Source: Leadbetterella sp964563435 (GTDB lineage: Bacteria > Bacteroidota > Bacteroidia > Cytophagales > Spirosomataceae). Taken from it: a stretch of 64,000 nucleotides of DNA. Positions 27,230 through 36,996 of the stretch are shown here, piece after piece. The DNA lies in the NCBI GenBank assembly GCA_964563435.1, contig CAZLXI010000004.1, positions 62,001 through 126,000 of the forward strand, given 5' to 3'. The notes below the pieces were generated by a model that was not told the DNA's origin, searched no databases, and saw nothing but the letters and a program-made list of their open reading frames with translations. The translations under genes were made by a program, and so were the position numbers. The first letter of the stretch is position 1. Every line of letters starts with the position of its first letter.

Positions 27230-28966
27230 TTATTTCAACCGGATCTCCGATACACTGGTACCTGCCGGAACCATCGGGAATACATTCTCTTCTTTTTCGA
27301 CCACCACTTCCAGCACATAACCTTTATGAGAGGCCAGCATTTTGTCGATCGCTGCACTCAGGTCTTCACGCTCGGTCACCTGGTCGGCCTCTAAGCCAAA
27401 GCCCCTGGAAATGGTAATAAAATCGGGATTTTGAAGCTCAACGAAAGAGTATCTCTTTTCAAAGAACAGCTGCTGCCACTGGCGTACCATTCCGAGGAAG
27501 TTGTTATTCAGGATCACCAGCTTCACCGGTAAGCCCGACTGGGCGATGGTTCCCAGCTCCTGGATGGTCATCTGAAAGCAACCGTCACCGATGAAGGCCA
27601 CCACTTCTCTGTCCGGAGCACCGAATTTGGCACCTAAAGCTGCAGGGATAGCGTATCCCATCGTTCCGAGTCCGCCCGAAGCAATGTAGGAGTGGGGCTT
27701 CCGGTAATCGTAATACCGGGCTGAAACCATCTGGTGCTGTCCCACGTCTACCACGATACAGGCTTCGCCTTTGGTTTTTTCGGATACGAGTTTCACTACT
27801 TCCGCCATTTTTATCTGGCCTTCTCCTTTCAGGTCCCTGTCGGTGACCAGCTCCTTCTCAGGTATCTCCAGCTTCCTGAATTCGTTTTTCCACGCCGTAA
27901 AATCCCCTTGCTTTACCAGGGGCATCAGGAGCTTTAACGCCTCTTTGGCATCGCCCACTACCGGGGCATCGGCGTGTTTGATCTTATTGATCTCGGCCGG
28001 GTCAATTTCAATGTGAACGATTTTGGCTTGTCTGACAAAACGGCTCGCATCGCCCGTTACACGGTCGTCAAAACGCATCCCTATGGCAATGACCACATCG
28101 CACTTGTCGGTCATTACGTTAGGCGCGTACATGCCGTGCATCCCCAGCCAGCCCATGTAGTTAGGGTGGTCAACAGAGATCCCCGAAATGCCTAAAAGAG
28201 TACTGGCGCAGGGAATATCCGTTTTTTCAACAAAGGCTCTGAACTCCTCCATGGCCCGGGAGATGAGAATTCCGTGACCGAAGAGGATATAGGGTCTTTT
28301 CGCCTTATTGATCAGCTCGGCCGCTTTTTCGATCTGGTCGGTTTTAGGCGTAACCCGCGGGTTGTAAGAGATGAGTTTTTCAACTTTTTGATAAGTGAAT
28401 GGCTTTGTCATCGGCTTCACCTGGGCGTCTTTGGTGATGTCGATCAATACCGGTCCGGGTTTGCCGGACCGGGCAATGAAAAATGCTTTGGCCATCACTT
28501 CCGGGATTTCGTCCGGATCGGTCACCTGGTAATTCCATTTGCAGATGGGCATGGTTACGCCGATCACATCGGTTTCCTGGAAGGCGTCGGTGCCCAGTAA
28601 TCCGGAAAATACCTGCCCTGTAATGGCCACAAGCGGTGTACAGTCGATAATGGCATCGGCGATGGGAGTTACCAGATTGGTAGCTCCGGGACCGGAAGTG
28701 GCCATACAAACCCCTACCTTACCGCTTACCCGGGCGAAGCCCTCGGCTGCATGACCGGCTCCCTGCTCGTGCCTGACGAGGACGTGGTTAATCCTGTCGG
28801 TGTAGTCATAGAGCGCATCATATATGGGCATGATCGCTCCGCCGGGGTATCCGAAAATAAGGTCTACCCCCTCCTGAAGGAAGGATTCCATCAGAGCTTG
28901 TCCGCCGGAAAGAAATTTAGCCGGCTCAACCGCTTCCAGAACTTCTGTTTCTTCGCTTGTTTTCAT
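27230..28966 (-). CDS. ilvB: Acetolactate synthase large (catalytic) subunit
   Basis: Thiamine-diphosphate enzyme that condenses pyruvate with pyruvate or 2-oxobutyrate, the first committed step of branched-chain amino acid synthesis. 578 residues, full length. Blocks seen: FGYPGGAIMPIYDAL (residues about 38-52) and VRHEQGAGHAAEG with the catalytic Glu, a central FAD/dehydrogenase-like domain, and C-terminal GDGCFQMTIQELGT with ILNNNFLGMVRQWQ, the GDG...NN thiamine-diphosphate motif. It starts 1 nt after the ilvD stop, so the two are tightly coupled. Confidence 0.97.
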   Translation of the reverse strand: MKTSEETEVLEAVEPAKFLSGGQALMESFLQEGVDLIFGYPGGAIMPIYDALYDYTDRINHVLVRHEQGAGHAAEGFARVSGKVGVCMATSGPGATNLVTPIADAIIDCTPLVAITGQVFSGLLGTDAFQETDVIGVTMPICKWNYQVTDPDEIPEVMAKAFFIARSGKPGPVLIDITKDAQVKPMTKPFTYQKVEKLISYNPRVTPKTDQIEKAAELINKAKRPYILFGHGILISRAMEEFRAFVEKTDIPCASTLLGISGISVDHPNYMGWLGMHGMYAPNVMTDKCDVVIAIGMRFDDRVTGDASRFVRQAKIVHIEIDPAEINKIKHADAPVVGDAKEALKLLMPLVKQGDFTAWKNEFRKLEIPEKELVTDRDLKGEGQIKMAEVVKLVSEKTKGEACIVVDVGQHQMVSARYYDYRKPHSYIASGGLGTMGYAIPAALGAKFGAPDREVVAFIGDGCFQMTIQELGTIAQSGLPVKLVILNNNFLGMVRQWQQLFFEKRYSFVELQNPDFITISRGFGLEADQVTEREDLSAAIDKMLASHKGYVLEVVVEKEENVFPMVPAGTSVSEIRLK

Positions 28967-28967
28967 A

Positions 28968-30653
28968 TTATTTATCGGTTACACAGCCTTCATCGGCTGC
29001 GGATACGTTCTTAAAGTATTTCCTCAATACCCCTTTCTCTATAAACGGCGGGGTCAGCGGCTTCCAGCTTTTGCGCCTTTCGGCCAGCTCTTCTTCGGAT
29101 ACATGCAGGGTCAGCTCCCGGGTTTCGGCGTCTATAGTGATCCTGTCGCCGTCTTTCACCAGGGCGATGGCGCCGCCTTCATAGGCTTCCGGGGCGATGT
29201 GCCCTACCACAAACCCGTGGGTACCTCCGGAGAAGCGGCCGTCGGTGATCAGGGCCACCTTATCGCCGAGACCGGCGCCCATTACGGCGGAGGTCGGCTT
29301 CAGCATTTCCGGCATTCCGGGGCCTCCGCGGGGGCCTTCGTAGCGGATCACGATCACCTGGCCTTCTTTGATCTCGCCGTTGGCGATGGCCGCCAGCATT
29401 TCTTCTTCCTTATCACAAACTTTGGCAGGGCCTTCAAACTTCAGTCCTTCTTTACCGGTGATCTTGGCCACGCCACCCCGTTCGGCCAGGTTCCCGTAAA
29501 GGATCTGGATGTGTCCGCTGGGTTTGATCGGGTCACTCAGCGGATGAACGATCTTCTGAGCCCCGAAATCAAGCGCGGGAATATTTTCCAGGTTTTCGGC
29601 CACGGTTTTCCCTGAAATGGTCAGGCAGTCGCCATGAATGAGTCCTTCGTTCAACAGATATTTCATGATGGCCGGAACCCCGCCTATGGCCAGAACATCC
29701 TCCATGTAATATTTGCCTGAAGGTTTAAGGTCGGCTAAAAACGGCGTCCTGTCTGAAATGTCCTGAATGTCTTTATAGGTCAGCGGCACATCTGCCGCAT
29801 GGGCTATCGCAAGGTAGTGCAATACAGCGTTAGTGGACCCCCCCAGGGCCATGACGATAGTGAGCGCGTTTTCGATGGCCTTACGGGTGATGATATCCCT
29901 GGGCAGAATATTCTTTTCCAGCAGGTTTTTCATGGCGGCCCCTATGGCGACGCACTCGGCTATTTTTCCCTCATGGGTGGCCGGGTAGGAGGAAGTATCG
30001 GGAAGCGTGACCCCCAGTGCTTCGAGTGAGGAGGCCATGGTATTGGCGGTGTACATTCCGCCGCAGGCGCCCTGTCCGGGAATAGAGTTCTGGATGACCC
30101 CTTTGTAGTCTTCGTCCGAAATGGCATTATTGATCTTTTGTCCGTAGGCTTCAAAGGCGGATACGATATCCAGCTTTCTGCCTTTATAGGAACCCGAGCG
30201 TACGGTGCCGCCGTAGACCATGATGGCGGGGCGGTTGATCCGGGCCATGGCCATGACCGCACCCGGCATGTTTTTGTCGCAGCCTACTACGGTGATGACG
30301 CCGTCGTACCACTGGGCCGAAACCACGTTTTCAATGGAGTCGGCAATAATGTCACGGCTGGGAAGTGAAAAGCTCATTCCGTCGTTTCCATTGGTCATTC
30401 CGTCTGATACCCCGATGGTGTGAAAGATCAGTCCTACCATGTCATTGGCCTGGATCCCTTTCTTCACGTGAACCGACAATCCGTTCAGGTGGATATTACA
30501 GGGATTTCCTTCGTACCCTGTGCTGGCAATTCCGATCTGGGGTTTGCTCATGTCTTCTTCCCGGAGGCCGATGGCGTAAAGCATGGCCTGAGCCGCGGGG
30601 TTACTGACTTCCTGGGTTAATGTTCTACTGAATTTATTGAGTTTTTCTGCCAC
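28968..30653 (-). CDS. ilvD: Dihydroxy-acid dehydratase
   Basis: Iron-sulfur dehydratase that makes the 2-oxo acids of valine and isoleucine. 561 residues. Cluster cysteines are seen in GNPCNIHLN, GCDKNMPGAVMAMAR and GACGGMYTANTMASS; the C-terminal region has ITDGRFSGGTHGFVVGHIAPEA (given as the block RFSGGTHGFVVGH). First gene of the leftward ilvDBNC operon. A perfect 20-bp palindrome lies 20 nt before its start and is a good operator candidate. Confidence 0.97.
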   Translation of the reverse strand: MAEKLNKFSRTLTQEVSNPAAQAMLYAIGLREEDMSKPQIGIASTGYEGNPCNIHLNGLSVHVKKGIQANDMVGLIFHTIGVSDGMTNGNDGMSFSLPSRDIIADSIENVVSAQWYDGVITVVGCDKNMPGAVMAMARINRPAIMVYGGTVRSGSYKGRKLDIVSAFEAYGQKINNAISDEDYKGVIQNSIPGQGACGGMYTANTMASSLEALGVTLPDTSSYPATHEGKIAECVAIGAAMKNLLEKNILPRDIITRKAIENALTIVMALGGSTNAVLHYLAIAHAADVPLTYKDIQDISDRTPFLADLKPSGKYYMEDVLAIGGVPAIMKYLLNEGLIHGDCLTISGKTVAENLENIPALDFGAQKIVHPLSDPIKPSGHIQILYGNLAERGGVAKITGKEGLKFEGPAKVCDKEEEMLAAIANGEIKEGQVIVIRYEGPRGGPGMPEMLKPTSAVMGAGLGDKVALITDGRFSGGTHGFVVGHIAPEAYEGGAIALVKDGDRITIDAETRELTLHVSEEELAERRKSWKPLTPPFIEKGVLRKYFKNVSAADEGCVTDK

Positions 30654-30672
30654 GGTTTTTGTTGTTTTCGCT

Positions 30673-30692
30673 ATTAGCGAATATTCGCTAAT
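30673..30692. promoter_or_regulatory. Perfect 20-bp palindrome upstream of ilvD
   Basis: ATTAGCGAATATTCGCTAAT is fully self-complementary. It starts 20 nt upstream of the ilvD ATG (30653). A second imperfect repeat, TTGCACT-5 nt-AGTGTAA, is at 30701-30719. Either may bind a regulator of ilvDBNC; I see no leader-peptide attenuator. Confidence 0.6.
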
Positions 30693-30831
30693 TTTCTATT
30701 TTGCACTCTACAAGTGTAAATGAGGGGAGACGATTATCAAAGAAAATGGAAGAGAAATTTGCGTTATGACTTAGAATTGCAAGGAATTATTGGAAAAGTA
30801 CAAAATAGAGGAGTGCGCTGCAGGAGCCTTT

Positions 30832-31842
30832 TTATGTATTCCGGATTTTCAATACGGAATGCACCAATTCCTCACGGTATTCGCGGATCCCGCCGGATAA
30901 TACTTCCTGGAGCAGTTCTCCCGCCTTAAAGCCTATCTTATACGGAAATTGTTCTACCGATGCTATCGGGCCGTTTTCCATATAGTCGGTGATCGGAAGA
31001 TTTCCGAAACTTAAAAAAGTAATATCCTTATTGGGTATGAGGCCTTTATTCTTCACCACTTTCAGGGCGTCTAAAGCCACGTAATCGTTGAATGCAATGA
31101 CCGCCTCCGGCCGGTTTTCCAGCTGCAGGATCTCTTCCATCTGTGCCATCGTGTCTTCTTTGGAGAGGTTGGTAGACCGGATATAGCTCGGCGAAGTTTC
31201 CAGCTTCAGTTCGTACATTCCCTGAAGATAGGTATTGAGGCGTTCGTCGGCCGATAAAAGATAACACGGCCCGTTTAGAAGTGCGATTTTTCGGACTCCC
31301 TTGTTATAAAGATATTCCAGCCCCGACTTCAGCCCGGTTTCTACGACCGACCGTACCCGGAATGACGGGAAGCCTTTGGGGGTGCGGTCACAAAAAACAA
31401 TCGGTATGCCGTAGCGTTCCAGCTTCTGGAAATGATCATATTCGTTGGTGGTGGCCGATAAGGAAACCAGCAGGCCGTCGACCCGCGCCCTTAAGAAGTG
31501 TTCAACAGCTTTCTTTTCCCTGTCCATATCGTCGCGTGACTGGCTGATGATGGCCTGAAACCCATTTTGTCCCAACACGTCTTCAATCCCTGCGATCATT
31601 AAGGAAAAGTACTCTTCGTGAAGATTAGGTACCACCACACCCACCGTACAGGTTGTGTGCTTTTTAAGCATCTGTGCTGCCGAATTACTAACGTAATTCA
31701 GGCTGCTGGCCAGCGCCGATACTCTCTCCCGTGTTCTGAGGCCGATCCGCGGGTTACCCTGCAAAGCCCTCGACACCGTAGACGGTGAGACCCCAAGCAG
31801 GGAAGCTATGGTCTTTATGGTAACAGTTTCGGCCATCTTCAA
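30832..31842 (-). CDS. LacI-family transcriptional regulator
   Basis: 336 residues. N-terminal helix-turn-helix and hinge: TIKTIASLLGVSPSTVSRAL (residues about 8-27), then NPRIGLRTRERVSALA. A periplasmic-binding-like sensor domain follows (TVGVVVPNLHEEYFSLMIAG, VDGLLVSLSA, AVIAFNDYVALDALK). It is divergent from a SusC/SusD pair, so it most likely controls that uptake locus, with a sugar or related compound as effector. The 300-bp region between them holds candidate operators. It lies upstream of ilvD in the same direction, about 180 bp apart. Confidence 0.93.
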   Translation of the reverse strand: MKMAETVTIKTIASLLGVSPSTVSRALQGNPRIGLRTRERVSALASSLNYVSNSAAQMLKKHTTCTVGVVVPNLHEEYFSLMIAGIEDVLGQNGFQAIISQSRDDMDREKKAVEHFLRARVDGLLVSLSATTNEYDHFQKLERYGIPIVFCDRTPKGFPSFRVRSVVETGLKSGLEYLYNKGVRKIALLNGPCYLLSADERLNTYLQGMYELKLETSPSYIRSTNLSKEDTMAQMEEILQLENRPEAVIAFNDYVALDALKVVKNKGLIPNKDITFLSFGNLPITDYMENGPIASVEQFPYKIGFKAGELLQEVLSGGIREYREELVHSVLKIRNT

Positions 31843-32142
31843 TTGGTATTATTGCACGTGAGTTGCTGCAAAAGCAATTTGCGCACACGTTTGCAATTGC
31901 AAAATACATCAAATTTTGGCTCAAATCAACCCTTTCATCGGGTTACATGACGCGGTCGGTATTTTCTTCGCTTTTTATGTGGCAGGCGAACACATAATTT
32001 TGAAATGCGAAGAAAGCCGGAATTAAATTCAGCGACCGGTCATTAGCATCATCTGTAAAGATGTCTCCGCACCGTATCGAAACATATGTACAACCTTAGA
32101 ATTAATCAATCAATCAGTTACATCTAAACAATTAAGCAAACT
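31843..32142. promoter_or_regulatory. LacI-SusC divergent control region
   Basis: No gene is seen in these 300 bp. Close to lacI, the stretch 31850-31905 is rich in TTGC/GCAA motifs, including the perfect palindrome TTTGCAATTGCAAA (31890-31903) and GCGCACACGTTTGC just before it, a CG-centred half match to LacI-family operators. The rest, up to the susC start, is AT-rich with no clear consensus promoter. Confidence 0.5.
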
Positions 32143-35064
32143 ATGAAAGTAAAAGTTTTCCTTTTAAGTTTCATGTTTCTGTTCTTTCATGAGATGATGG
32201 CCCAGCGGTCGATCATCAAAGGAAAAGTAACGGAGCGAAACGGAGATCCGGTCATCGGAGCCAGTGTGGTGGAAATAGGAACGAGTAACGGTACCATGAC
32301 CAATGTTTCCGGTGAGTTTACACTGGAAACCGGTAAAGCCAACCCAAAGATCAGGGTCTCTTCCATAGGTTACAAAACGGAGGAAACAGAAGTGACGTCA
32401 TCGACGGTAACAATCATAATGACGTATGAAGACAGCCACCTTGATGAACTGGTAGTTACGGGATATTCTACCCAGAAGCAGGGAGAAATATCGGCTTCCA
32501 TTGTCAAAGTAAGCCAAAAGGAGCTGAAGGATGTAAAGTCTCCCAATGTTTCCAACCTCTTACAGGGAAAGATAGCGGGAGTAAATGTAGTCAATAGTAC
32601 AGGCCGGCCCGGGGATAACGCAACCATCCGGATCCGCGGCCGGAGTTCCATTTCATCGAGTTCAGATCCGTTGTGGGTGGTAGACGGAGTAGTTGCCCAC
32701 GGCGCGCCGAATATCAACCCTAATGATATTGAAACGGTTTCCGTTCTTAAAGATGCCGCCGCCACCACGCAGTACGGTTCACGGGGAGCCAACGGGGTAA
32801 TTGTGCTCACCACGAAAAGAGCGGCTACCAGCGGTACCGGTACTTTTTCGGTGAATATAGCTTCGGGCGCCAGCCATTATAACCAGGGGAATTTCCGGTT
32901 AATGAATTCTCAGCAAATGTGGGATTATTACCAGACGTTCACCAATCCGAACGCCATTCCGGGCGGTATCACTTCGGATGTTTTAAATACGAATAACGAC
33001 TGGCTGTCTTACGGCACACAGGCGGGGGCATTCCGAGATATCAGCGGGAGTTATGTGGGAAAAACGGATAAAACCTCGTTTTATGCCAGTGGTAACTACT
33101 ACAAGGAAGAAGGTTCGGTAAAAGGGTATGTATACGACCGGATGACGGGCAGAATCAATATAGATCATAAGCTCACGGAAAAGCTCACTTTCAAGCCTAA
33201 GCTTAATGCATCGTATACTACCTCCGACAGCCGCCAGCATTCACTGTATGATATGTACCTGAATCTGCCATGGGACGCCCCTTATGATGCCAACGGCAAT
33301 ATCCGGAACCCCCAGGCGGGCGGCATTACGTGGTACGGCAGAGACAACCGGAATTATCTGTACGATCAGCAGTTCAATTACGGCAAAGGGGATATTTTTG
33401 ATATTCAGGCCAACTTTGATTTTTCTTATAAGATAAACGACCGCTTGTCTTTTGAATCCATGAATAACCTGGCGTATTATACCAATACAAGCATGTCTTA
33501 CACGGACCCCCAGTCGAATTCGGGACTGGCCAATGTGGGTTCCGTAAGCCAGTTTTCCAACAAGAGAATTGTGCGGTTCTTCAACCAGATGCTAAGGTAT
33601 GGAAATTCCTTTGGTAAGCACGATGTCTCAGCGTTTCTGGCGTATGAATATTCCGATTACCTCTATTCAAGTGTAGGGGCTACCGGGAAGGGAATTGCCC
33701 CGGGCTCCCAGATCATTGATAACGCCGCCGACTTTTTAGGAATAGAAGGTACGAAAAACGATTACGCTTTCCAGTCGGGTATTTTCCAGGTAAATTACGG
33801 ATTTGGCAATCGTTACAATCTGCAGGCTTCGTATCGGTTAGACGGGAGCTCACGATTCGGAGAAAGCAAACGTTATGGTAGCTTTTATGCTGTAAGCGGT
33901 GCATGGAATGTTCATAATGAGGCCTTTTTCAAAGCAGATGCAGTCGATAATCTCCGGTTGAGGCTGTCTTACGGTGAAGTGGGGAACGTGCCCACCGGCC
34001 TTTACTCTTCTTACTCGCTGTATTCGCTGAGCGGTCAGTATAACGGACAGCCCGCGGCTATTCCGGGCCAGTATCAGAACCCGCTGGTCAGCTGGGAAAA
34101 ATCAAAAGATGCCAACCTCGGCCTGGAGGTCGGGCTGTTTAACCGGCTGGATTTTACGTTGGATCTGTACAATAAGAATACCGATGGTCTGCTCACCTAT
34201 ATCACTTTGCCTTCTACGGCAGGCTGGTCGGGGTATTATCAGAACGTAGGATCTGTTCAGAATAAGGGGATAGAGTTCGCCGTAAACGTCTCCCTGCTGG
34301 GCAAAGAGAGCCCCGTAAGCTGGGATGCAGGATTCAATATAGCGCATAACCGGAACCGGATCAACGCTTTAAAAGACGGCGTAGACATTCCGGCAGGAAA
34401 TAAGCGATATTCCGAAGGGCGGGACATTGACTCGTGGTATATGCGAACCTGGGCGGGGGTTAATCCTGAAAACGGGAGCCCGCAATGGGAAGTGATCAAC
34501 GCCTCTACGGGGGAAGTGAGCCTGACCACCAACTATAATGCGGCATCGCTGCAATTTGCGGGAACTTCCACACCGAAATTCCAGGGGGGCTTTAATACAC
34601 AGATAGGTTTTAAAGGATTTAGCCTGGGTGCTAACCTGGCTTTCCTGAAAGGTGCCTATGCCTATCATTCTGCCCGCGAGCTTTTTGACTCGGACGGGGC
34701 CTATCCTACCTACAACCAGATCGTGTTTATGGACGGGTGGTCGAGGTGGTCTGCGTCAAATCCGGATGCCACACACCCTGTGGCGGCCTATAATAACACC
34801 AATAACTCCAACAAAACCTCTTCCCGCTACCTGGAAGACGCATCGTTCCTGCGTTTAAGAAACGTGACTTTATCGTATGATATAGCCGCCAGCCTGGTTC
34901 AGAAGCTGAAGCTGAAATCTGCCAACCTGTATGTTTCCGGTGATAACTTATGGATATCTACTCCATTCTCGGGGATTGACCCTGAAGCCGCATTGTTTGG
35001 AGATGCTACCTCACAGTACCCGTCACCCAAAAGATTTTCATTCGGACTAAACGTATCCTTTTAA
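32143..35064 (+). CDS. SusC/RagA-family TonB-dependent outer-membrane transporter
   Basis: 973-residue SusC-type porin that imports oligosaccharides or peptides with a SusD lid. Signal peptide about residues 1-20 (FLFFHEMMAQ). A CarboxypepD_reg-like domain follows (RSIIKGKVTERNGDPVIGAS; residues about 22-105), then the plug with LLQGKIAGVNVVN, ATIRIRGRSS and PLWVVDGV, typical of SusC. The barrel ends in PKRFSFGLNVSF, with the terminal aromatic residue for BAM recognition. The susD gene begins 6 nt later. No glycoside hydrolase follows, so the substrate is not shown by context. Confidence 0.95.
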   Translation: MKVKVFLLSFMFLFFHEMMAQRSIIKGKVTERNGDPVIGASVVEIGTSNGTMTNVSGEFTLETGKANPKIRVSSIGYKTEETEVTSSTVTIIMTYEDSHLDELVVTGYSTQKQGEISASIVKVSQKELKDVKSPNVSNLLQGKIAGVNVVNSTGRPGDNATIRIRGRSSISSSSDPLWVVDGVVAHGAPNINPNDIETVSVLKDAAATTQYGSRGANGVIVLTTKRAATSGTGTFSVNIASGASHYNQGNFRLMNSQQMWDYYQTFTNPNAIPGGITSDVLNTNNDWLSYGTQAGAFRDISGSYVGKTDKTSFYASGNYYKEEGSVKGYVYDRMTGRINIDHKLTEKLTFKPKLNASYTTSDSRQHSLYDMYLNLPWDAPYDANGNIRNPQAGGITWYGRDNRNYLYDQQFNYGKGDIFDIQANFDFSYKINDRLSFESMNNLAYYTNTSMSYTDPQSNSGLANVGSVSQFSNKRIVRFFNQMLRYGNSFGKHDVSAFLAYEYSDYLYSSVGATGKGIAPGSQIIDNAADFLGIEGTKNDYAFQSGIFQVNYGFGNRYNLQASYRLDGSSRFGESKRYGSFYAVSGAWNVHNEAFFKADAVDNLRLRLSYGEVGNVPTGLYSSYSLYSLSGQYNGQPAAIPGQYQNPLVSWEKSKDANLGLEVGLFNRLDFTLDLYNKNTDGLLTYITLPSTAGWSGYYQNVGSVQNKGIEFAVNVSLLGKESPVSWDAGFNIAHNRNRINALKDGVDIPAGNKRYSEGRDIDSWYMRTWAGVNPENGSPQWEVINASTGEVSLTTNYNAASLQFAGTSTPKFQGGFNTQIGFKGFSLGANLAFLKGAYAYHSARELFDSDGAYPTYNQIVFMDGWSRWSASNPDATHPVAAYNNTNNSNKTSSRYLEDASFLRLRNVTLSYDIAASLVQKLKLKSANLYVSGDNLWISTPFSGIDPEAALFGDATSQYPSPKRFSFGLNVSF

Positions 35065-35070
35065 TCAATC

Positions 35071-36708
35071 ATGAAGAAGAAAATAGTATATACACTGATA
35101 TGCGGAGTTTTAGCGGTTTCGTGTTCGATAGACCGGACTCCGTACAGCGCACTGACCAATGAGTCGATTAAAAACACGCCGGGCGCACTGGAAGTATTAA
35201 ACCTGGGCAATTACCACACGCTGAAAAGCTGGGTGGAAAACTGGCACCGGGTAACCGAATATCCGGGCGATAACGTAGCCCTGAGCGGTACCACCACGGA
35301 TAACCTGTTTTTCAACTATACCTATCAGCGCCTGGTGACCAATTCAAGGGTTAATAATTACTGGTCAAATTCGTACAAGATCATTGCAGGTACCAATGCT
35401 ATTTTAGGTCAGCTCGCGGAAGGGGAGAGCCCCGTTTCGGACCAGATCATCGCTGAAAACCTGTACCTGAGAAGCTTAATGTATTTTTACCTGGTGAATG
35501 TTTTCGGGAAGCCGTACAATCAAAACCCGGCTCAGAGTCCGGCCGTACCTTTACAATTAAGCGATGATCCGTTCGAGGTTCTGCCCCGGAATACGGTTAA
35601 GGAAGTATACGATCAGATAGAGGCAGACCTGCTCAAAGCCGAAAAGTTGTTTAACCAATATAAAAGCAGTATTTATGGCAATGTATATGCCGCTCAGGCG
35701 CTGCTGGCCCGGCTGTATATTTATACCGGGAACAATCAGAAGGCCATTGAATATGCGAATAAGGTGATCGACTCCGGGAAGTTTTCATTACTGACCACCG
35801 CCAATTATACACAAATTGCCACCGGCGTGCCTGAGAACAACCCGGAGAATATTTTCGCTATCCGGTTTGTGAAAGATGTGGATTACGAGAGTAACGGCTG
35901 GTATACGATAGGCTCGCTCTACGCCAGCATCAGCGGTTCGGGATGGGGAGAAATGTACGCCTCCCGCACTTATCTTGAGGAGGTGAGGAAATACCCTGAA
36001 GATGTGCGATACAAATTCATTGCTCCGAAAATTCTGAACAACAGCACTGTGCTGAATGCCTATTACGTTACCGATGATTACAAGTATAGCAATGTGGTGG
36101 TGCAGAAAGAGGGGGATGATTATGTTTATTCAGAAGACGGCGCTTCCAAAAAGCTGATCCGGCGGCCTAACGGAGCCGGCGCTTACCTCTACTATATTAA
36201 TACGGGAGGTAAGGAAAGATCTGCACTGGTCGATTATACGCTGGAAAACAGGAACGGGTACCTGAAATACTTTATCACCAAATGTTCCGGACAGGAAGGA
36301 CAGGCCCATTTGTGGTCGCCGCCTATTTCCCGGCTGGCTGAGCTTTACCTGATCCGTGCGGAAGCCCATGCGAAGCTGGGCAATACCCAGGGCGCCCTGG
36401 CCGATGTTAACCTGATCCGTTCGCGGGCGGGAATTCCGCAGGCGGGCTTGTGGACGGTGGATAACCTGGATAAGAAATCGGCCCTGGATGTGGTGATGGA
36501 AGAAAGAAAGCTGGAGCTGGCCTGGGAAGGGCACCGTAAGTTTGACGTATTCAGGAACGGCTACACCCTTGACCGGAGGTACCCGGGTACCCATTTGAGT
36601 GTGACCACCCCGTTTTACAGTGTGGATCCGTCTTCGAACGCAATCGTAGAGTTTATTCCCGAGCAACAAATCGTTTTAAGTAAAAATGTGCTGACACAGA
36701 ATGACTAA
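35071..36708 (+). CDS. SusD/RagB-family nutrient-binding lipoprotein
   Basis: 545 residues, outer-membrane lipoprotein lid of the SusC channel. MKKKIVYTLICGVLAVSC gives lipidation at Cys18. Helical SusD core blocks are seen: RSLMYFYLVNVFGKPYNQNP, QALLARLYIYTGN with TPR-like helices, and near the C-terminus RLAELYLIRAEAHAKLG and DVVMEERKLELAWEGHRKFD. All are characteristic. Paired with the preceding SusC. A strong terminator follows 12 nt after the stop, so this is the last gene of the unit. Confidence 0.95.
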   Translation: MKKKIVYTLICGVLAVSCSIDRTPYSALTNESIKNTPGALEVLNLGNYHTLKSWVENWHRVTEYPGDNVALSGTTTDNLFFNYTYQRLVTNSRVNNYWSNSYKIIAGTNAILGQLAEGESPVSDQIIAENLYLRSLMYFYLVNVFGKPYNQNPAQSPAVPLQLSDDPFEVLPRNTVKEVYDQIEADLLKAEKLFNQYKSSIYGNVYAAQALLARLYIYTGNNQKAIEYANKVIDSGKFSLLTTANYTQIATGVPENNPENIFAIRFVKDVDYESNGWYTIGSLYASISGSGWGEMYASRTYLEEVRKYPEDVRYKFIAPKILNNSTVLNAYYVTDDYKYSNVVVQKEGDDYVYSEDGASKKLIRRPNGAGAYLYYINTGGKERSALVDYTLENRNGYLKYFITKCSGQEGQAHLWSPPISRLAELYLIRAEAHAKLGNTQGALADVNLIRSRAGIPQAGLWTVDNLDKKSALDVVMEERKLELAWEGHRKFDVFRNGYTLDRRYPGTHLSVTTPFYSVDPSSNAIVEFIPEQQIVLSKNVLTQND

Positions 36709-36720
36709 AAGTGAGCACTT

Positions 36721-36756
36721 AAGCCGGGGCGGTTGCGGGAAAGACTGCCCCGGCTT
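36721..36756 (+). terminator. Rho-independent terminator after susD
   Basis: AAGCCGGGGCGGT (36721-36733) pairs with ACTGCCCCGGCTT (36744-36756) with one G-T pair and a 10-nt loop; a T-rich stretch follows. Confidence 0.85.
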
Positions 36757-36939
36757 CAGCCTTTTTCGCTACTTTATCCGTTACAATTAAGAAGGTTAGC
36801 ATAAGTCCAATTCGGTCAGCATAAGTGGCGGAGAGCTGGTAATCCGTGACAACAGCTTTGTTTACAATCTGTCTGATCCGCCTCGGGCAGGCTGATGGAT
36901 GCAAAAATGTAAGTTTATGTGAAAATAATGAAGATTTTT

Positions 36940-36970
36940 TTTGCAGAACAGAAAGCAGGCCTTAACTTTG
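36940..36970 (+). promoter_or_regulatory. Consensus-like promoter of the small membrane protein
   Basis: TTTG (36940-36943), a 19-nt spacer and TAACTTTG (36963-36970). This is the best -33/-7 match I found in the window. It places transcription near 36977 and supports the ATG at 36997. Confidence 0.7.
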
Positions 36971-36996
36971 AAAAACAAAGTACTTTTAATTTGACT

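Noticed and set aside
30654..30831. T-box, leader peptide or riboswitch controlling ilvDBNC
   Set aside because: No leader open frame rich in Val/Leu/Ile and no conserved T-box sequence; only palindromes are seen.
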